A stretch of 64,000 nt of DNA from Mycobacteriales bacterium (GTDB lineage Bacteria; Actinomycetota; Actinomycetes; Mycobacteriales; SCTD01): positions 642,081 to 706,080 of the forward strand of contig JAUJOY010000002.1 of the NCBI GenBank assembly GCA_030447385.1, read 5' to 3'. Position 1 is the first letter of the stretch. The number at the start of each line of letters is the position of its first letter. The notes beneath the pieces are model-generated. The model made no database searches and was not told the origin of the DNA. It saw nothing but the letters and a program-made list of their open reading frames with translations. This document shows, piece by piece, positions 26,688 through 34,828 of this stretch. The translations under genes and the position numbers were made by a program.

Positions 26688-28265
26688 GTGACCCGCACCC
26701 TCTACCGCGGCGGGCGCGTGCGCTCGCCGGTGGATCCGCTCGCCACCGCGCTGCTGGTCGACGCCGGGGTCATCGCCTGGGTCGGGGGAGAGGCTGCTGC
26801 GGATGCCCTGACGGCGGACCGGACGGTGCCCCTCGAGGACGCCTGGGTGGCTCCGGCGTTCGTCGACGCCCATGTGCACGTCACCTCCACCGGGCTGGCG
26901 CTGACGGGCCTGGACCTGACCGGCGCACCCTCGCTGGCGGCGGCCCTCGACCGGGTCGCGCAGGCCGCCCGCGCGGCCCGCGGGGCCGTGGTGCTCGGGA
27001 CGGGCTGGGACGACACGGCCTGGCCCGAGGGGCGGCCGCCGACAGCCGGGGAGCTGGACCGGGCGTCCTACGGCGGGGTGGTCTACCTCGCGCGTACCGA
27101 CGTGCACTCCGCGGTGGCCTCCAGCGCGCTGCTCGCCGCCGCCCCGGAGGCGCGCAGCCGGGCGGGCTTCCTGCCCGACGGCCTCGTCCGCCAGGACGCG
27201 CATCACGTCGTGCGGCGGGCGGCGTACGCGGCCGTGACGCCGGCGCAGCGGCGCAAGGCGCAGCGGGGAACGCTCGACCGCGCTGCGGCGCTCGGCATCG
27301 CCTGCGTGCACGAGTGTGGAGGGCCCGACATCGCCGGGGAGCAGGACTTCCTGGAGGTGCTCGCGCTCGAGCACCCGGTGCGGCGCCTCGGCTACTGGGG
27401 GGAGCTGGACGGTGTGGCCAGGGCACGCGAGCTGGGGGCGGTCGGCGCCGGCGGTGACCTGTTCGCCGACGGGTCGCTGGGCAGCCACACCGCCTGCCTG
27501 AGCGAGCCCTACGCGGACGAGGCGTCGAGCGGCCCGGCCTACCTGGACGCCGGGCAGGTCGCGCGGCACGTGGCCGCCTGCACCTCCGCCGGGATGCAGG
27601 CGGGCTTCCACGCGATCGGGGACGCGGCGCTGGAACAGGTCCTGACGGGCGTCGCCTCGGCGGCCGGGCGGGTGGGTCTGGCTCCGGTACGCGCCGCCCG
27701 TCACCGCGTCGAGCACGCCGAGATGCTGACGCCGCGGCAGATCGATGTCATGGCGGCGCACGGCATGGTGGCCAGCGTGCAGCCGGCCTTCGACGCCCGC
27801 TGGGGCGGAGCGGACGGCATGTACGCGCGGCGGCTGGGGGCCCAGCGGGCCAGCACCATGAACGCCTACGCGGGGTTGGCGCGGGCCGGGGTGGCTCTCG
27901 CTCTGGGCTCGGACGCACCGGTCACCCCGCTGGACCCATGGGGGACGCTGCGCGCCGCGGTGCACCACCGCACCGCGGGCAGCGGCCTGTCGGCCCGGGC
28001 GGCGTTCTCGGCCCACACCCGCGGCGGGTGGCGGGCGGCAGGGGTGGACGACACGGGGGAGCTCGTCCCCGGTGCACCCGCCACGTTCGCCGTGTGGGAG
28101 CTGACCGGGGAGCTGGTCGTGCAGGTCCCGGACCGGCGGCTGTCCGCCTGGTCCACCGACGTGCGCTCCGCGGTGTCCGGCCTGCCGGATCTCTTGCAGC
28201 GGGACCCCCTCTGCCGGCTCACCGTCGTCGGCGGGGAGCCGGTGTCCGGCAGGGGTGCTTGCTGA
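26688..28265 (+). CDS. Amidohydrolase family protein (YtcJ-like)
   Basis: A 525-residue metal-dependent hydrolase of the amidohydrolase-3 group. The first metal site is in FVDAHVHVTSTGLAL, and other conserved parts are LFADGSLGSHTACLSEPY, HAIGDAALEQVL, the HRVEHAEML histidine, and LGSDAPVTPLDPWGTLRAAV with the catalytic Asp. It has no signal peptide. The substrate is not identifiable; N-acyl or urea-like compounds are usual for the family. GTG 26688 is chosen since TAGGCT lies 7 nt upstream, which removes 13 residues from the longest frame. It is divergent from lat. Confidence 0.88.
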   Translation: MTRTLYRGGRVRSPVDPLATALLVDAGVIAWVGGEAAADALTADRTVPLEDAWVAPAFVDAHVHVTSTGLALTGLDLTGAPSLAAALDRVAQAARAARGAVVLGTGWDDTAWPEGRPPTAGELDRASYGGVVYLARTDVHSAVASSALLAAAPEARSRAGFLPDGLVRQDAHHVVRRAAYAAVTPAQRRKAQRGTLDRAAALGIACVHECGGPDIAGEQDFLEVLALEHPVRRLGYWGELDGVARARELGAVGAGGDLFADGSLGSHTACLSEPYADEASSGPAYLDAGQVARHVAACTSAGMQAGFHAIGDAALEQVLTGVASAAGRVGLAPVRAARHRVEHAEMLTPRQIDVMAAHGMVASVQPAFDARWGGADGMYARRLGAQRASTMNAYAGLARAGVALALGSDAPVTPLDPWGTLRAAVHHRTAGSGLSARAAFSAHTRGGWRAAGVDDTGELVPGAPATFAVWELTGELVVQVPDRRLSAWSTDVRSAVSGLPDLLQRDPLCRLTVVGGEPVSGRGAC

Positions 28266-28302
28266 AGATCTTGGGGAAACTGCAGGTGTACGGCCACCCC
28301 GT

Positions 28303-28337
28303 CTGACCTGCGCAGACGAGACAACACCGCAGGTCAG
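28303..28337. terminator. Hairpin after the amidohydrolase gene
   Basis: CTGACCTGCG at 28303-28312 and CGCAGGTCAG at 28328-28337 form a perfect 10-bp stem with a 15-nt loop, 38 bp after the amidohydrolase stop. It lacks a T-tract. It lies just before the lnt -35 box, so it may be terminator or operator. Confidence 0.5.
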
Positions 28338-28344
28338 GAGGCGG

Positions 28345-28375
28345 TTGACAGGTCCGGGGAAGCCGCCGCTAAGGT
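28345..28375 (+). promoter_or_regulatory. Candidate vegetative promoter of lnt
   Basis: TTGACA at 28345-28350 and TAAGGT at 28370-28375, spaced 19 bp (longer than the ideal 17). It implies a transcript start near 28382 and a leader of about 138 nt before lnt. Confidence 0.45.
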
Positions 28376-28391
28376 GCGTGCAGTCCACCTT

Positions 28392-28483
28392 GAGCAGGCG
28401 CCCAGCAGTCCAGTAGACAACGGCGTGCCGGCGGCCTCCAGCTGCCCGGCCCGTCGGTCCGAAGGGCGGCTGGGCGCCTGCTC
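28392..28483 (+). promoter_or_regulatory. Structured leader RNA candidate upstream of lnt
   Basis: A perfect 15-bp inverted repeat: GAGCAGGCGCCCAGC at 28392-28406 and GCTGGGCGCCTGCTC at 28469-28483, 62 nt apart. The 3' arm can instead pair with CCAGCTGCCC (about 28438-28447) through GGGCGGCTGG (28464-28473), one mismatch. A third hairpin (GGTGGC 28485-28490 with GCCACC 28499-28504) lies 16 nt before the lnt ATG. Alternative pairings of this kind resemble an attenuator. No known riboswitch family is recognised. Confidence 0.5.
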
Positions 28484-28519
28484 TGGTGGCGTCGTGCGGC
28501 CACCTGCACATCGGGCAAG

Positions 28520-30088
28520 ATGGTGGTGGTGAGGAGCCCCGCCGACCACGCGATCGAGCCTCGCCGGGCTGTCCCGACGGCCCGGCCCGCTCCACCGCGT
28601 CGCCCCGCCCTGGCTCCCCGCCTTATCGCAAGCGTGCTGGCCGGCGTCCTTCTCTACCTCGCCTTCCCGCCGGCGGCCCTGTGGTGGCTGGCTCCGCCGG
28701 CCGTAGCGGCCTTCGTGCTCACCTGCCGGGGTGCGACTCCGAGGTGCGGGGCCCTGCTCGGCCTGGTCTTCGGGCTGGCGCTGTTCCTGCCACTGGTGGA
28801 GTGGACCCGGACGATCGCCGGCCTCGGCGCGCTGATCGCCCTGGCGCTTCTGCAGGCCTCCTTCCATGCCCTGCTCGGCGCCGGGCTGAGCGTCGCGACC
28901 CGCGCGCGGCTGTGGCCGCTGTGGGCGGCCGGCCTGTGGGTGCTCCAGGAGGCCCTGCGCGCACGCCTGCCGTTCGGCGGCTTCCCGTGGGGACGACTGG
29001 CGTTCAGCCAGGGAGACAGCCCCCTGACCCCGCTGGCTGCCGTGGGCGGGGCCCCGTTCGTCACCTTCGTGGTCGCCCTGGTCGGCGCGGGTGTGGCCTG
29101 GAGTGTGGTCAGGGCGGGCACGGCCCGGGCCGCTGCGCTGGCGGTCGCCCTCGGGGGTGTCGCTGCCGCTGTGGGCGCAGCCGCGCTCGTGCCGACCCCG
29201 TCCGGAGGGCAGGCCGTGCAGGTGGCTGTCGTGCAGGGCAACGTGCCGCGGCTCGGTCTCGGGTTCAACGAGCAGCGCGCTGCGGTGCTCGACAACCACG
29301 TCTCCGCGACGCGGACGCTGGCGCAGGACGTACGGGCCGGCCGGGTGCCTCGCCCGGATCTGGTCCTGTGGCCCGAGAACGCCTCGGATCTCGACCCGTT
29401 CACCGTTCCGGCGGCCTACGAGGCCATCGACGGGGTCGTCCGTGAGCTGGGCGTCCCCCTGCTGGTGGGGGCCGTGCTGCAGGGACCGGGCGAGCAGGTC
29501 AGCAACGCCGGCATCGTGTGGGACCCGGTGTCCGGGCCGGGGGAGCGCTACGTCAAGCGGCATCCGGTGCCGTTCGGGGAGTACATCCCGTATCGCTCCC
29601 TCGTCCGCCGGGTCACCGACAAGGTGGACCTGGTCCCGCGCGACTTCGCGGCCGGAGATCGGCCGGGTGTGCTGCAGGTGGGGCCGGCCCGGCTGGGCGA
29701 CGTCATCTGCTTCGAGGTCGCCTACGACGACCTGGTGCGCGACGCGGTGACCGGAGGCGGGAGGCTCCTGGTCGTGCAGACCAACAACGCGACGTTCGGC
29801 CGCAGCGGTGAGACGGTGCAGCAGCTGGCGATGGGCCGGCTGCGCGCGGTGGAGCACGGACGTTCGGTGCTCGTGGCCGCGACCAGCGGCATCAGCGCCG
29901 TGATCACCCCCGACGGGCGGCTGCAGAGCTCGGCGCCGGTATTCGGGCGGGCGGTGCTGTCCGCGCAGGTGCCGCTGCGCGACGCCACCACGCTCGCCAC
30001 CCGGCTCGGGGCGCTTCCCGAGCTGGCGGTGTCCCTGCTCGGGCTGCTCGGGATCGCGCTGGGTGCGCGCCGCCGGGCTCTGGCGTGA
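28520..30088 (+). CDS. lnt: Apolipoprotein N-acyltransferase
   Basis: A 522-residue membrane enzyme that adds a third acyl chain to the lipid-modified cysteine of lipoproteins. The N-terminal half has several hydrophobic segments (LIASVLAGVLLYLAFPPAAL and onward). The C-terminal half is a nitrilase-like domain with the catalytic Glu in VLWPENASDLDP, Lys in YVKRHPVPFGEYIPYR and Cys in GDVICFEVAYDD. ATG 28520 is followed by further in-frame GTG codons, so the exact start is uncertain. It overlaps the Ppm1-type gene by 4 nt; in Mycobacterium tuberculosis the two are fused as one protein. Confidence 0.93.
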   Translation: MVVVRSPADHAIEPRRAVPTARPAPPRRPALAPRLIASVLAGVLLYLAFPPAALWWLAPPAVAAFVLTCRGATPRCGALLGLVFGLALFLPLVEWTRTIAGLGALIALALLQASFHALLGAGLSVATRARLWPLWAAGLWVLQEALRARLPFGGFPWGRLAFSQGDSPLTPLAAVGGAPFVTFVVALVGAGVAWSVVRAGTARAAALAVALGGVAAAVGAAALVPTPSGGQAVQVAVVQGNVPRLGLGFNEQRAAVLDNHVSATRTLAQDVRAGRVPRPDLVLWPENASDLDPFTVPAAYEAIDGVVRELGVPLLVGAVLQGPGEQVSNAGIVWDPVSGPGERYVKRHPVPFGEYIPYRSLVRRVTDKVDLVPRDFAAGDRPGVLQVGPARLGDVICFEVAYDDLVRDAVTGGGRLLVVQTNNATFGRSGETVQQLAMGRLRAVEHGRSVLVAATSGISAVITPDGRLQSSAPVFGRAVLSAQVPLRDATTLATRLGALPELAVSLLGLLGIALGARRRALA

Positions 30089-30822
30089 GACCTCCGCTCG
30101 GCCGGGTGCTGGTCATCGTGCCCACCTACAACGAGCGGGAGAACCTCGAGCCGCTCCTGGCGCGTCTGCACGTCGCCGTGCCCACGGCGGACGTCCTCGT
30201 CGTCGATGACGGCAGCCCGGACGGCACGGGGCAGATCGCGGACCGGCTCGCGGCCGCTGACGGGCGGGTCTGCGTGCTGCACCGCCGGGAGAAGGCCGGG
30301 CTCGGCGCGGCCTACATCGCCGGCTTCGGCTGGGCGCGCGAGCACGGCTACGACGTCGTCGTCGAGATGGACGCCGACGGCTCGCACGCGCCGGAGCAGC
30401 TGCACCGCCTGCTCACGGCGCTGGAGGAGGCCGACCTGGTGCTCGGCAGCCGCTGGGTCACCGGGGGAGAGGTGGTCAACTGGCCGAGGTCGCGCGAGCT
30501 GCTCAGCCGGGGCGGCAACGCCTACACCCGGATCCTGCTGCGGCTGCCGCTGCGGGACGCCACCGGCGGCTACCGGGCCTACCGTCGGCGCGTGCTCGAC
30601 GCCTTGCCGCTGGACGACGTGGCCTCGCACGGGTACTGCTTCCAGGTGGACCTCGCCTGGCAGGCCTGGAAGGCCGGCTACACCGTCGTCGAGGTGCCGA
30701 TCACCTTCGTCGAGCGGGTGCGGGGCGAGTCCAAGATGAGCCGCGCCATCGTGGCCGAGGCCTTGTGGCGGGTCACCTGGTGGGGGTTGCGGGCCCGGCC
30801 CCGCACCCGGGCCCTGGGGTAG
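30085..30822 (+). CDS. ppm1: Polyprenol-phosphate mannosyltransferase (Ppm1 type)
   Basis: A 245-residue GT2 glycosyltransferase that makes polyprenyl-phospho-mannose, the mannose donor for protein and lipoglycan mannosylation. The N-terminus VLVIVPTYNERENLEPLLAR and LVVDDGSPDGTGQIADRLAA are typical, and the metal-binding DxD is in EMDADGSHAPEQL. There is no C-terminal membrane segment. GTG 30085 overlaps the lnt stop (GTGA), supporting a coupled lipoprotein acylation/mannosylation unit. Confidence 0.92.
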   Translation: MRPPLGRVLVIVPTYNERENLEPLLARLHVAVPTADVLVVDDGSPDGTGQIADRLAAADGRVCVLHRREKAGLGAAYIAGFGWAREHGYDVVVEMDADGSHAPEQLHRLLTALEEADLVLGSRWVTGGEVVNWPRSRELLSRGGNAYTRILLRLPLRDATGGYRAYRRRVLDALPLDDVASHGYCFQVDLAWQAWKAGYTVVEVPITFVERVRGESKMSRAIVAEALWRVTWWGLRARPRTRALG

Positions 30823-30828
30823 CGGGAG

Positions 30829-31305
30829 ATGCCCGCGCTGCTCGTGGCCGCACTGATCGTCGTCCCCCTGGTGGAGCTGTACGTCCTCGTGCAGGTCGGC
30901 TCACTGCTCGGGATCGGGCCGACGCTGGCGCTCCTGCTGGCGATGTCGCTGCTCGGCGCCTACCTGCTGCGCCGGGAGGGGGCCCGCACGTGGCGCGCCT
31001 TCCGGCAGGCGCTGCAGGTCGGACGCCTGCCGGCACGGGAGGTGGCCGACGGCGCGCTGGTCCTGTTCGGCGGTGCGCTGCTGCTGACCCCGGGATTCGC
31101 GACCGACCTGTTCGGGCTGGCCTGCGTCCTGCCGCCCTCCCGCGCGGTGCTGCGCCGGCTGCTCACCGGGGTGGTGACCCGGCGCCTGGGCGTCGCGTTG
31201 CCCGGCGGCCCGACGCGACGAGGACGCGCGCCGCGTACCGGCCAGGTGCTCGAGGGGGACGTGGTGGAGGATCCGGGCGCGCCGAGAGGCGGCGCGGCTG
31301 ACTAG
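30829..31305 (+). CDS. fxsA: FxsA family membrane protein
   Basis: A 158-residue protein with the FxsA domain, known in E. coli as a suppressor of F-exclusion of phage T7, otherwise of unknown role. Hydrophobic segments are LLVAALIVVPLVELYVLVQV, TLALLLAMSLLGAYLL and ALVLFGGALLLTPGFATDLF, followed by a basic cytoplasmic tail. It begins 6 nt after ppm1 with GGGAG close to ATG 30829, so it is in the lnt operon. Its stop codon overlaps that of the convergent rbpA by 4 bp. Confidence 0.88.
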   Translation: MPALLVAALIVVPLVELYVLVQVGSLLGIGPTLALLLAMSLLGAYLLRREGARTWRAFRQALQVGRLPAREVADGALVLFGGALLLTPGFATDLFGLACVLPPSRAVLRRLLTGVVTRRLGVALPGGPTRRGRAPRTGQVLEGDVVEDPGAPRGGAAD

Positions 31306-31688
31306 GCGCTGCGCTTGTCCTTGGCGCGCTCGCTCTTCATCGCGGCCTTGACCTTGCCCTGGTGGTCGTGCAGCACCGCCAGGCGCTCGGCGAGGACCTC
31401 CTCGAGCTCGGCGGCCGTGCGACGCTCCAGGAGCATGTCCCAGTGCGTACGCGCCGGCTTGGTCTTCTTCTGCTCAGGCGCAGCGCCGTCGCGCAGCAGC
31501 GCGGAGGCGCCGCACACCCGGCACTCCCAGACCGAGGGGATCTCCGCTTCGGCCGCGAACGGCACCGTGCTCTCGTGACCCTGCGGGCAGTCGTAGATCG
31601 CGCGCAGCCGGGGGGCGAACTCCGTGTGGCGGTCGCTCTCGTAACTTATGCTCCCGAGGCGAGAGCCTCGAAGGACGCGGTCGCTCAT
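31302..31688 (-). CDS. rbpA: RNA polymerase-binding protein RbpA
   Basis: A 128-residue actinobacterial transcription factor that binds RNA polymerase and the principal sigma factor and stabilises the open complex. The N-terminus (VLRGSRLGSISYESDRHTEF) is followed by a zinc-binding RbpA core with CPQGHE and WECRVCG, and the C-terminal sigma-interaction domain ARTHWDMLLERRTAAELEEV. ATG 31688 follows a GGGAGG ribosome site. Upstream is GGGAAT-N18-GTT, the SigR/SigH-type promoter; rbpA is a known SigR-regulon gene in Streptomyces coelicolor. Confidence 0.96.
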   Translation of the reverse strand: MSDRVLRGSRLGSISYESDRHTEFAPRLRAIYDCPQGHESTVPFAAEAEIPSVWECRVCGASALLRDGAAPEQKKTKPARTHWDMLLERRTAAELEEVLAERLAVLHDHQGKVKAAMKSERAKDKRSA

Positions 31689-31722
31689 GGGGTGCCTCCC
31701 GGGTCAGGGTGTCTGCTGTGCC

Positions 31723-31749
31723 AACGTGTAGACGCTTGCCAGGATTCCC
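31723..31749 (-). promoter_or_regulatory. SigR/SigH-type promoter of rbpA
   Basis: On the - strand GGGAAT (31749-31744), 18 nt, GTT (31725-31723). This matches the thiol-oxidative-stress sigma factor consensus GGAAT-N18-GTT exactly. It predicts a transcript start about 30 nt before the rbpA ATG. Confidence 0.65.
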
Positions 31750-31803
31750 AGGCCGATCCGCCGGCAACCTCCGGCGCCCCCTACTCGCCTTTCTGGAGCC
31801 TTC

Positions 31804-32304
31804 GTGCCGCTGCTCACCTCTGCCCGCAGCCTCCCCGCGGCCGACGCCGCCACGGACCTGCTCGCCCGCGCGGGGAGTCGTTCGTCCAGCGCCGCCACCG
31901 CGGCGGTGACGTCGCTGGCGGCGCGGGTGGCCCCGGAGCAGCTGGCGCTGACCCGTACTGCCCTCGGCGTCTCGATGCTCGTCCGCCCGCGCCTGCTGCC
32001 GTCGCTGTTCGGCATCGACTCGGCCACGAGCGTGCGGATGGGATGGTCCACCCAGATGCTCGGCGCCCGGGAGGTGGCGCTCGGCCTCGGCGCGGTGCTG
32101 GCCCTGCGCTCGCAGGACCCGCGGACCGCCCGGCTCTGGATCGCCATGGGGCTGCTCAGCGACGCCGCGGACGCCCTCGTCGTCACCGGCGCGCTGCTGC
32201 GCAAGCGGGTGTCCCGGCCGGCCGGCCTGCTCGCGGTCGCCGCGGCGCTGGCCGCCGTCGCCGCGGGCACGCAGGCCCTGGGCGAGGCCGACGAGGGCTC
32301 GTAG
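31804..32304 (+). CDS. Hypothetical membrane protein, DUF4267-like
   Basis: A 166-residue protein with an Ala/Ser-rich N-terminus and three or four hydrophobic segments, for example REVALGLGAVLALR, LWIAMGLLSDAADALVVTGA and AGLLAVAAALAAVAAGTQAL. The LFGIDSATSVRMGWSTQMLG stretch is reminiscent of DUF4267-type small membrane proteins, without certainty. GTG 31804 is the only reasonable start; no ribosome site or -10 box stands out. It is divergent from rbpA, 115 bp away. Confidence 0.65.
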   Translation: MPLLTSARSLPAADAATDLLARAGSRSSSAATAAVTSLAARVAPEQLALTRTALGVSMLVRPRLLPSLFGIDSATSVRMGWSTQMLGAREVALGLGAVLALRSQDPRTARLWIAMGLLSDAADALVVTGALLRKRVSRPAGLLAVAAALAAVAAGTQALGEADEGS

Positions 32305-32431
32305 GGGCACCGCCGGTCCGCTTCGCGCGGGGCGGTCGGCGGCGAGGTACGGAACAATGGCTCCCTCCGGCCGCGTTGGCGCTGGAGGCTGCGCGCGAGG
32401 CGTGCGGACGTCGGACGCTAGGAGGAGACCT

Positions 32432-33901
32432 GTGGTGCGCCCAGGCAGCACGGAGGACCGGCCGCTGCGGGTCGCCGTCGTCGGCGCGGGTCCGGCGGGG
32501 GTCTACGCCGCCGACGTGCTCATGAAGTCCGACCTGCAGGTGTCGATCGACCTGTTCGAGCGCCAGCCGGCTCCGTTCGGCCTCATCCGCTACGGGGTCG
32601 CGCCGGACCACCCCCGCATCAAGGGCATCATCAAGGCGCTGCACCAGGTGCTGTCCAAGCCGCAGGTGCGCCTGCTGGGCAACGTCGAGTACGGCGTGGA
32701 CCTCAAGCTCGATGACCTGCGCCGCCACTACGACGCCGTCGTCTTCACGACCGGCGCCGAGAAGGACCGCGACCTCGACATCCCCGGTATCGACCTGCCG
32801 GGCAGCTTCGGGGGAGCCGACTTCGTCTCCTGGTTCGACGGCCACCCCGAGGTGCCGCGGGACTGGCCGCTCGACGCGGAGTCGGTGGCCGTGGTGGGCG
32901 CCGGCAACGTCGCCCTCGACGTCGCGCGGATGCTGTCCAAGACCGCCGACGAGCTGCTGGTCACCGAGATCGCCGACAACGTCCACGCCGGCCTGGCTCA
33001 GAACCCGGTGCGCGAGGTGCACGTGTTCGCCAGGCGCGGACCCGCGCAGGCGAAGTTCACCCCGCTCGAGCTGCGCGAGCTCGACCACTCGCCGAACGTC
33101 GAGGTTCTCGTGGACCCCGAGGACATCGAGTACGACGAGGGCAGCGTCCAGGCCATCCACTCCGACAACCAGACCAAGCTCGTCGTGCGCGAGCTGGAGA
33201 AGTACGCCATGCGCGACGCGGGGACCCGGCCGCGCCGGCTGCACCTGCACTTCTTCGAGTCGCCGGTTGCCGTCCTCGGCGCGAGCCGGGTCGAGGGCTT
33301 TCGCACGGAGCGCACCGAGCTCACCGGGGATGGCAACGTCCGCGGCACCGGCGTGTTCCACGACTGGCCGGTGCAGGCGGTCTACCGGTGCGTGGGCTAC
33401 CGCAGCACCGAGCTCCCCGGGCTGCCGTGGGACAGCCGCAACCACGTCGTTCCGCACGAGGCCGGTCGCATCCTCGGCCTGGACGGCGAGCCGCTGCCCG
33501 GCCTGTACGTCAACGGCTGGGTCAAGCGCGGGCCGGTCGGCCTGATCGGGCACACCAAGGGCGACGCGATCGAGACCGTGGGGAGCCTGCTGGCCGACCT
33601 CGAGGCGCTGCCGTCAGCCCCGGAACCCTCCCCGGAGGCCGTGATCGAGCTGCTCGAGGCGAAGGGCGTCCACTACACGACATGGCAGGGCTGGGAGCTG
33701 CTGGACCTGCACGAGCGGGCGCTCGGGCAGGCCTACGGCCCGGTTGCCGACGCGGTCCGCGAGCGCGTCAAGGTGGTCGACCGGCAGACCATGATCGACG
33801 TCTCCCGCGCGGTCGCGGCGGTCGAGGCGGGCGAGCCCGGCGCGAAGGAGCAGCTGGACGAGGTGCTCGAGCGCGTCGAGGCGGAGACCTCGGCGCCGTA
33901 G
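32432..33901 (+). CDS. fprA: NADPH-ferredoxin/adrenodoxin reductase FprA
   Basis: A 489-residue flavoprotein that passes electrons from NADPH to ferredoxin, often for cytochrome P450 enzymes. The FAD-binding motif VAVVGAGPAGVYAADVL is at residues 12-28 and the NADP-binding motif VAVVGAGNVALDVARML at about residues 152-168; RYGVAPDHPRIKGI is the family signature. AGGAGGAG 4 nt before GTG 32432 fixes the start, removing 25 residues from the longest frame. No ferredoxin or P450 gene is nearby in this window. Confidence 0.93.
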   Translation: MVRPGSTEDRPLRVAVVGAGPAGVYAADVLMKSDLQVSIDLFERQPAPFGLIRYGVAPDHPRIKGIIKALHQVLSKPQVRLLGNVEYGVDLKLDDLRRHYDAVVFTTGAEKDRDLDIPGIDLPGSFGGADFVSWFDGHPEVPRDWPLDAESVAVVGAGNVALDVARMLSKTADELLVTEIADNVHAGLAQNPVREVHVFARRGPAQAKFTPLELRELDHSPNVEVLVDPEDIEYDEGSVQAIHSDNQTKLVVRELEKYAMRDAGTRPRRLHLHFFESPVAVLGASRVEGFRTERTELTGDGNVRGTGVFHDWPVQAVYRCVGYRSTELPGLPWDSRNHVVPHEAGRILGLDGEPLPGLYVNGWVKRGPVGLIGHTKGDAIETVGSLLADLEALPSAPEPSPEAVIELLEAKGVHYTTWQGWELLDLHERALGQAYGPVADAVRERVKVVDRQTMIDVSRAVAAVEAGEPGAKEQLDEVLERVEAETSAP

Positions 33902-33905
33902 CGGC

Positions 33906-34154
33906 GTGCTGCAGCGTCCGCCCGATCTCCTCCAGCGTCTGCTCGTCCTCGGCCTGGCGGTGCCGCTGGTCGCCGGGTGCGCGGGGCGCAGCTGTGGGGA
34001 CCTGCCGGAGCTGCGGGCCGAGCGGGACGCCGCCCGCAAGGCCTACGTCGAGCTGACGGCCGGGTCCGCGGCCGCGTACGTGACCGAACAGGCCGACGAG
34101 GAGCTGCACGCGCTCGAGGGGCGCGTGTACGACCTCGAGCAGTCCTGCGCGTAG
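33906..34154 (+). CDS. Small lipoprotein, function unknown
   Basis: An 82-residue protein with a signal peptide LLQRLLVLGLAVPLVAGC ending in the lipobox LVAGC at residues 21-25. The short mature part (RSCGDLPELRAERDAARKAY) is Glu/Ala-rich and probably helical, with cysteines at 25, 30 and near the C-terminus. It begins 4 nt after fprA with GTG 33906 and no good ribosome site, so it may be coupled to fprA. Similar small lipoproteins occur in other actinobacteria; no function is known. Confidence 0.65.
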   Translation: MLQRPPDLLQRLLVLGLAVPLVAGCAGRSCGDLPELRAERDAARKAYVELTAGSAAAYVTEQADEELHALEGRVYDLEQSCA

Positions 34155-34202
34155 GGCCCTCCAGCCCGGGAGCGGGGCTGTTGCCGGGCGCAGCGCCGGC
34201 CG

Positions 34203-34208
34203 TAGGTT
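34203..34208 (+). promoter_or_regulatory. -10 box of the PPOX-family gene, leaderless
   Basis: TAGGTT, then 6 nt, then ATG 34215. Confidence 0.5.
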
Positions 34209-34214
34209 GTGCGG

Positions 34215-34817
34215 ATGGGGAAGTCCTACGACCGCATCGAGGGGCGCCTTCGCACCTTCATCGAGCAGGCGCCGATGTTCTTCGTCGGCACCGCGCCGCT
34301 GGACGCGAACGGGACGGTCAACCTGTCGCCGAAGGGGCTGACCGGGTCCCTGGTCGTGCTCGACGAGACCTCGCTGGCCTACCTCGACTTCGCGGGCAGC
34401 AACGCCGAGACGATCGCGCACCTGCGGGAGAACGGGCGCATCACCCTGATGTGGTGCGCCTTCCAGGGACCGCCGAACATCCTGCGCGTGCACGGGCAGG
34501 GCGAGCCGGTCTTTCGCGACGACCCCCGGTGGACCGACCTGCTGGCCCGCTTCAACCTCGACGTGACGCCGCACGGGCTGCGCGCGATCATCGTCGTCAC
34601 GGCGGAGCGCATCCGTGACACCTGCGGCTACGCCGTGCCGTTGATGACCTACGAGGCCGACCGGGACCTGCACGCGCGCCGCTTCGCCCGCGTCGACGAC
34701 CAGTCGCTGAGCGACTACTTCGCCAGCAAGGACCACGTCGCCCGCAGCATCGACGGGCTGCCGGGGCTGCCCCTGCCGCTCCCGCCGCTGAACGCCTCCG
34801 GCGCCGGCGACACCTAG
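34215..34817 (+). CDS. Pyridoxamine 5'-phosphate oxidase family protein
   Basis: A 200-residue split-barrel flavin-binding protein of the PPOX group. The first strands are APMFFVGTAPLDANGTVNLS followed by PKGLTGSLVVLDETSLAYLD, and HLRENGRITLMWCAFQGPPN is the cofactor-binding region; the C-terminal helices contain RDTCGYAVPLMTYEADRD. The closest matches I recall are annotated only as PPOX-like, so the substrate is unknown. ATG 34215 is preferred over GTG 34209 because of the TAGGTT box. It is the last gene before the dif gap. Confidence 0.85.
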   Translation: MGKSYDRIEGRLRTFIEQAPMFFVGTAPLDANGTVNLSPKGLTGSLVVLDETSLAYLDFAGSNAETIAHLRENGRITLMWCAFQGPPNILRVHGQGEPVFRDDPRWTDLLARFNLDVTPHGLRAIIVVTAERIRDTCGYAVPLMTYEADRDLHARRFARVDDQSLSDYFASKDHVARSIDGLPGLPLPLPPLNASGAGDT

Positions 34818-34828
34818 CCCGCGCCGGC
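34803..34828. terminator. Hairpin at the end of the PPOX-family gene
   Basis: GCCGGCG and CGCCGGC pair around the stop codon with a 12-nt loop. No T-tract follows. Confidence 0.35.
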
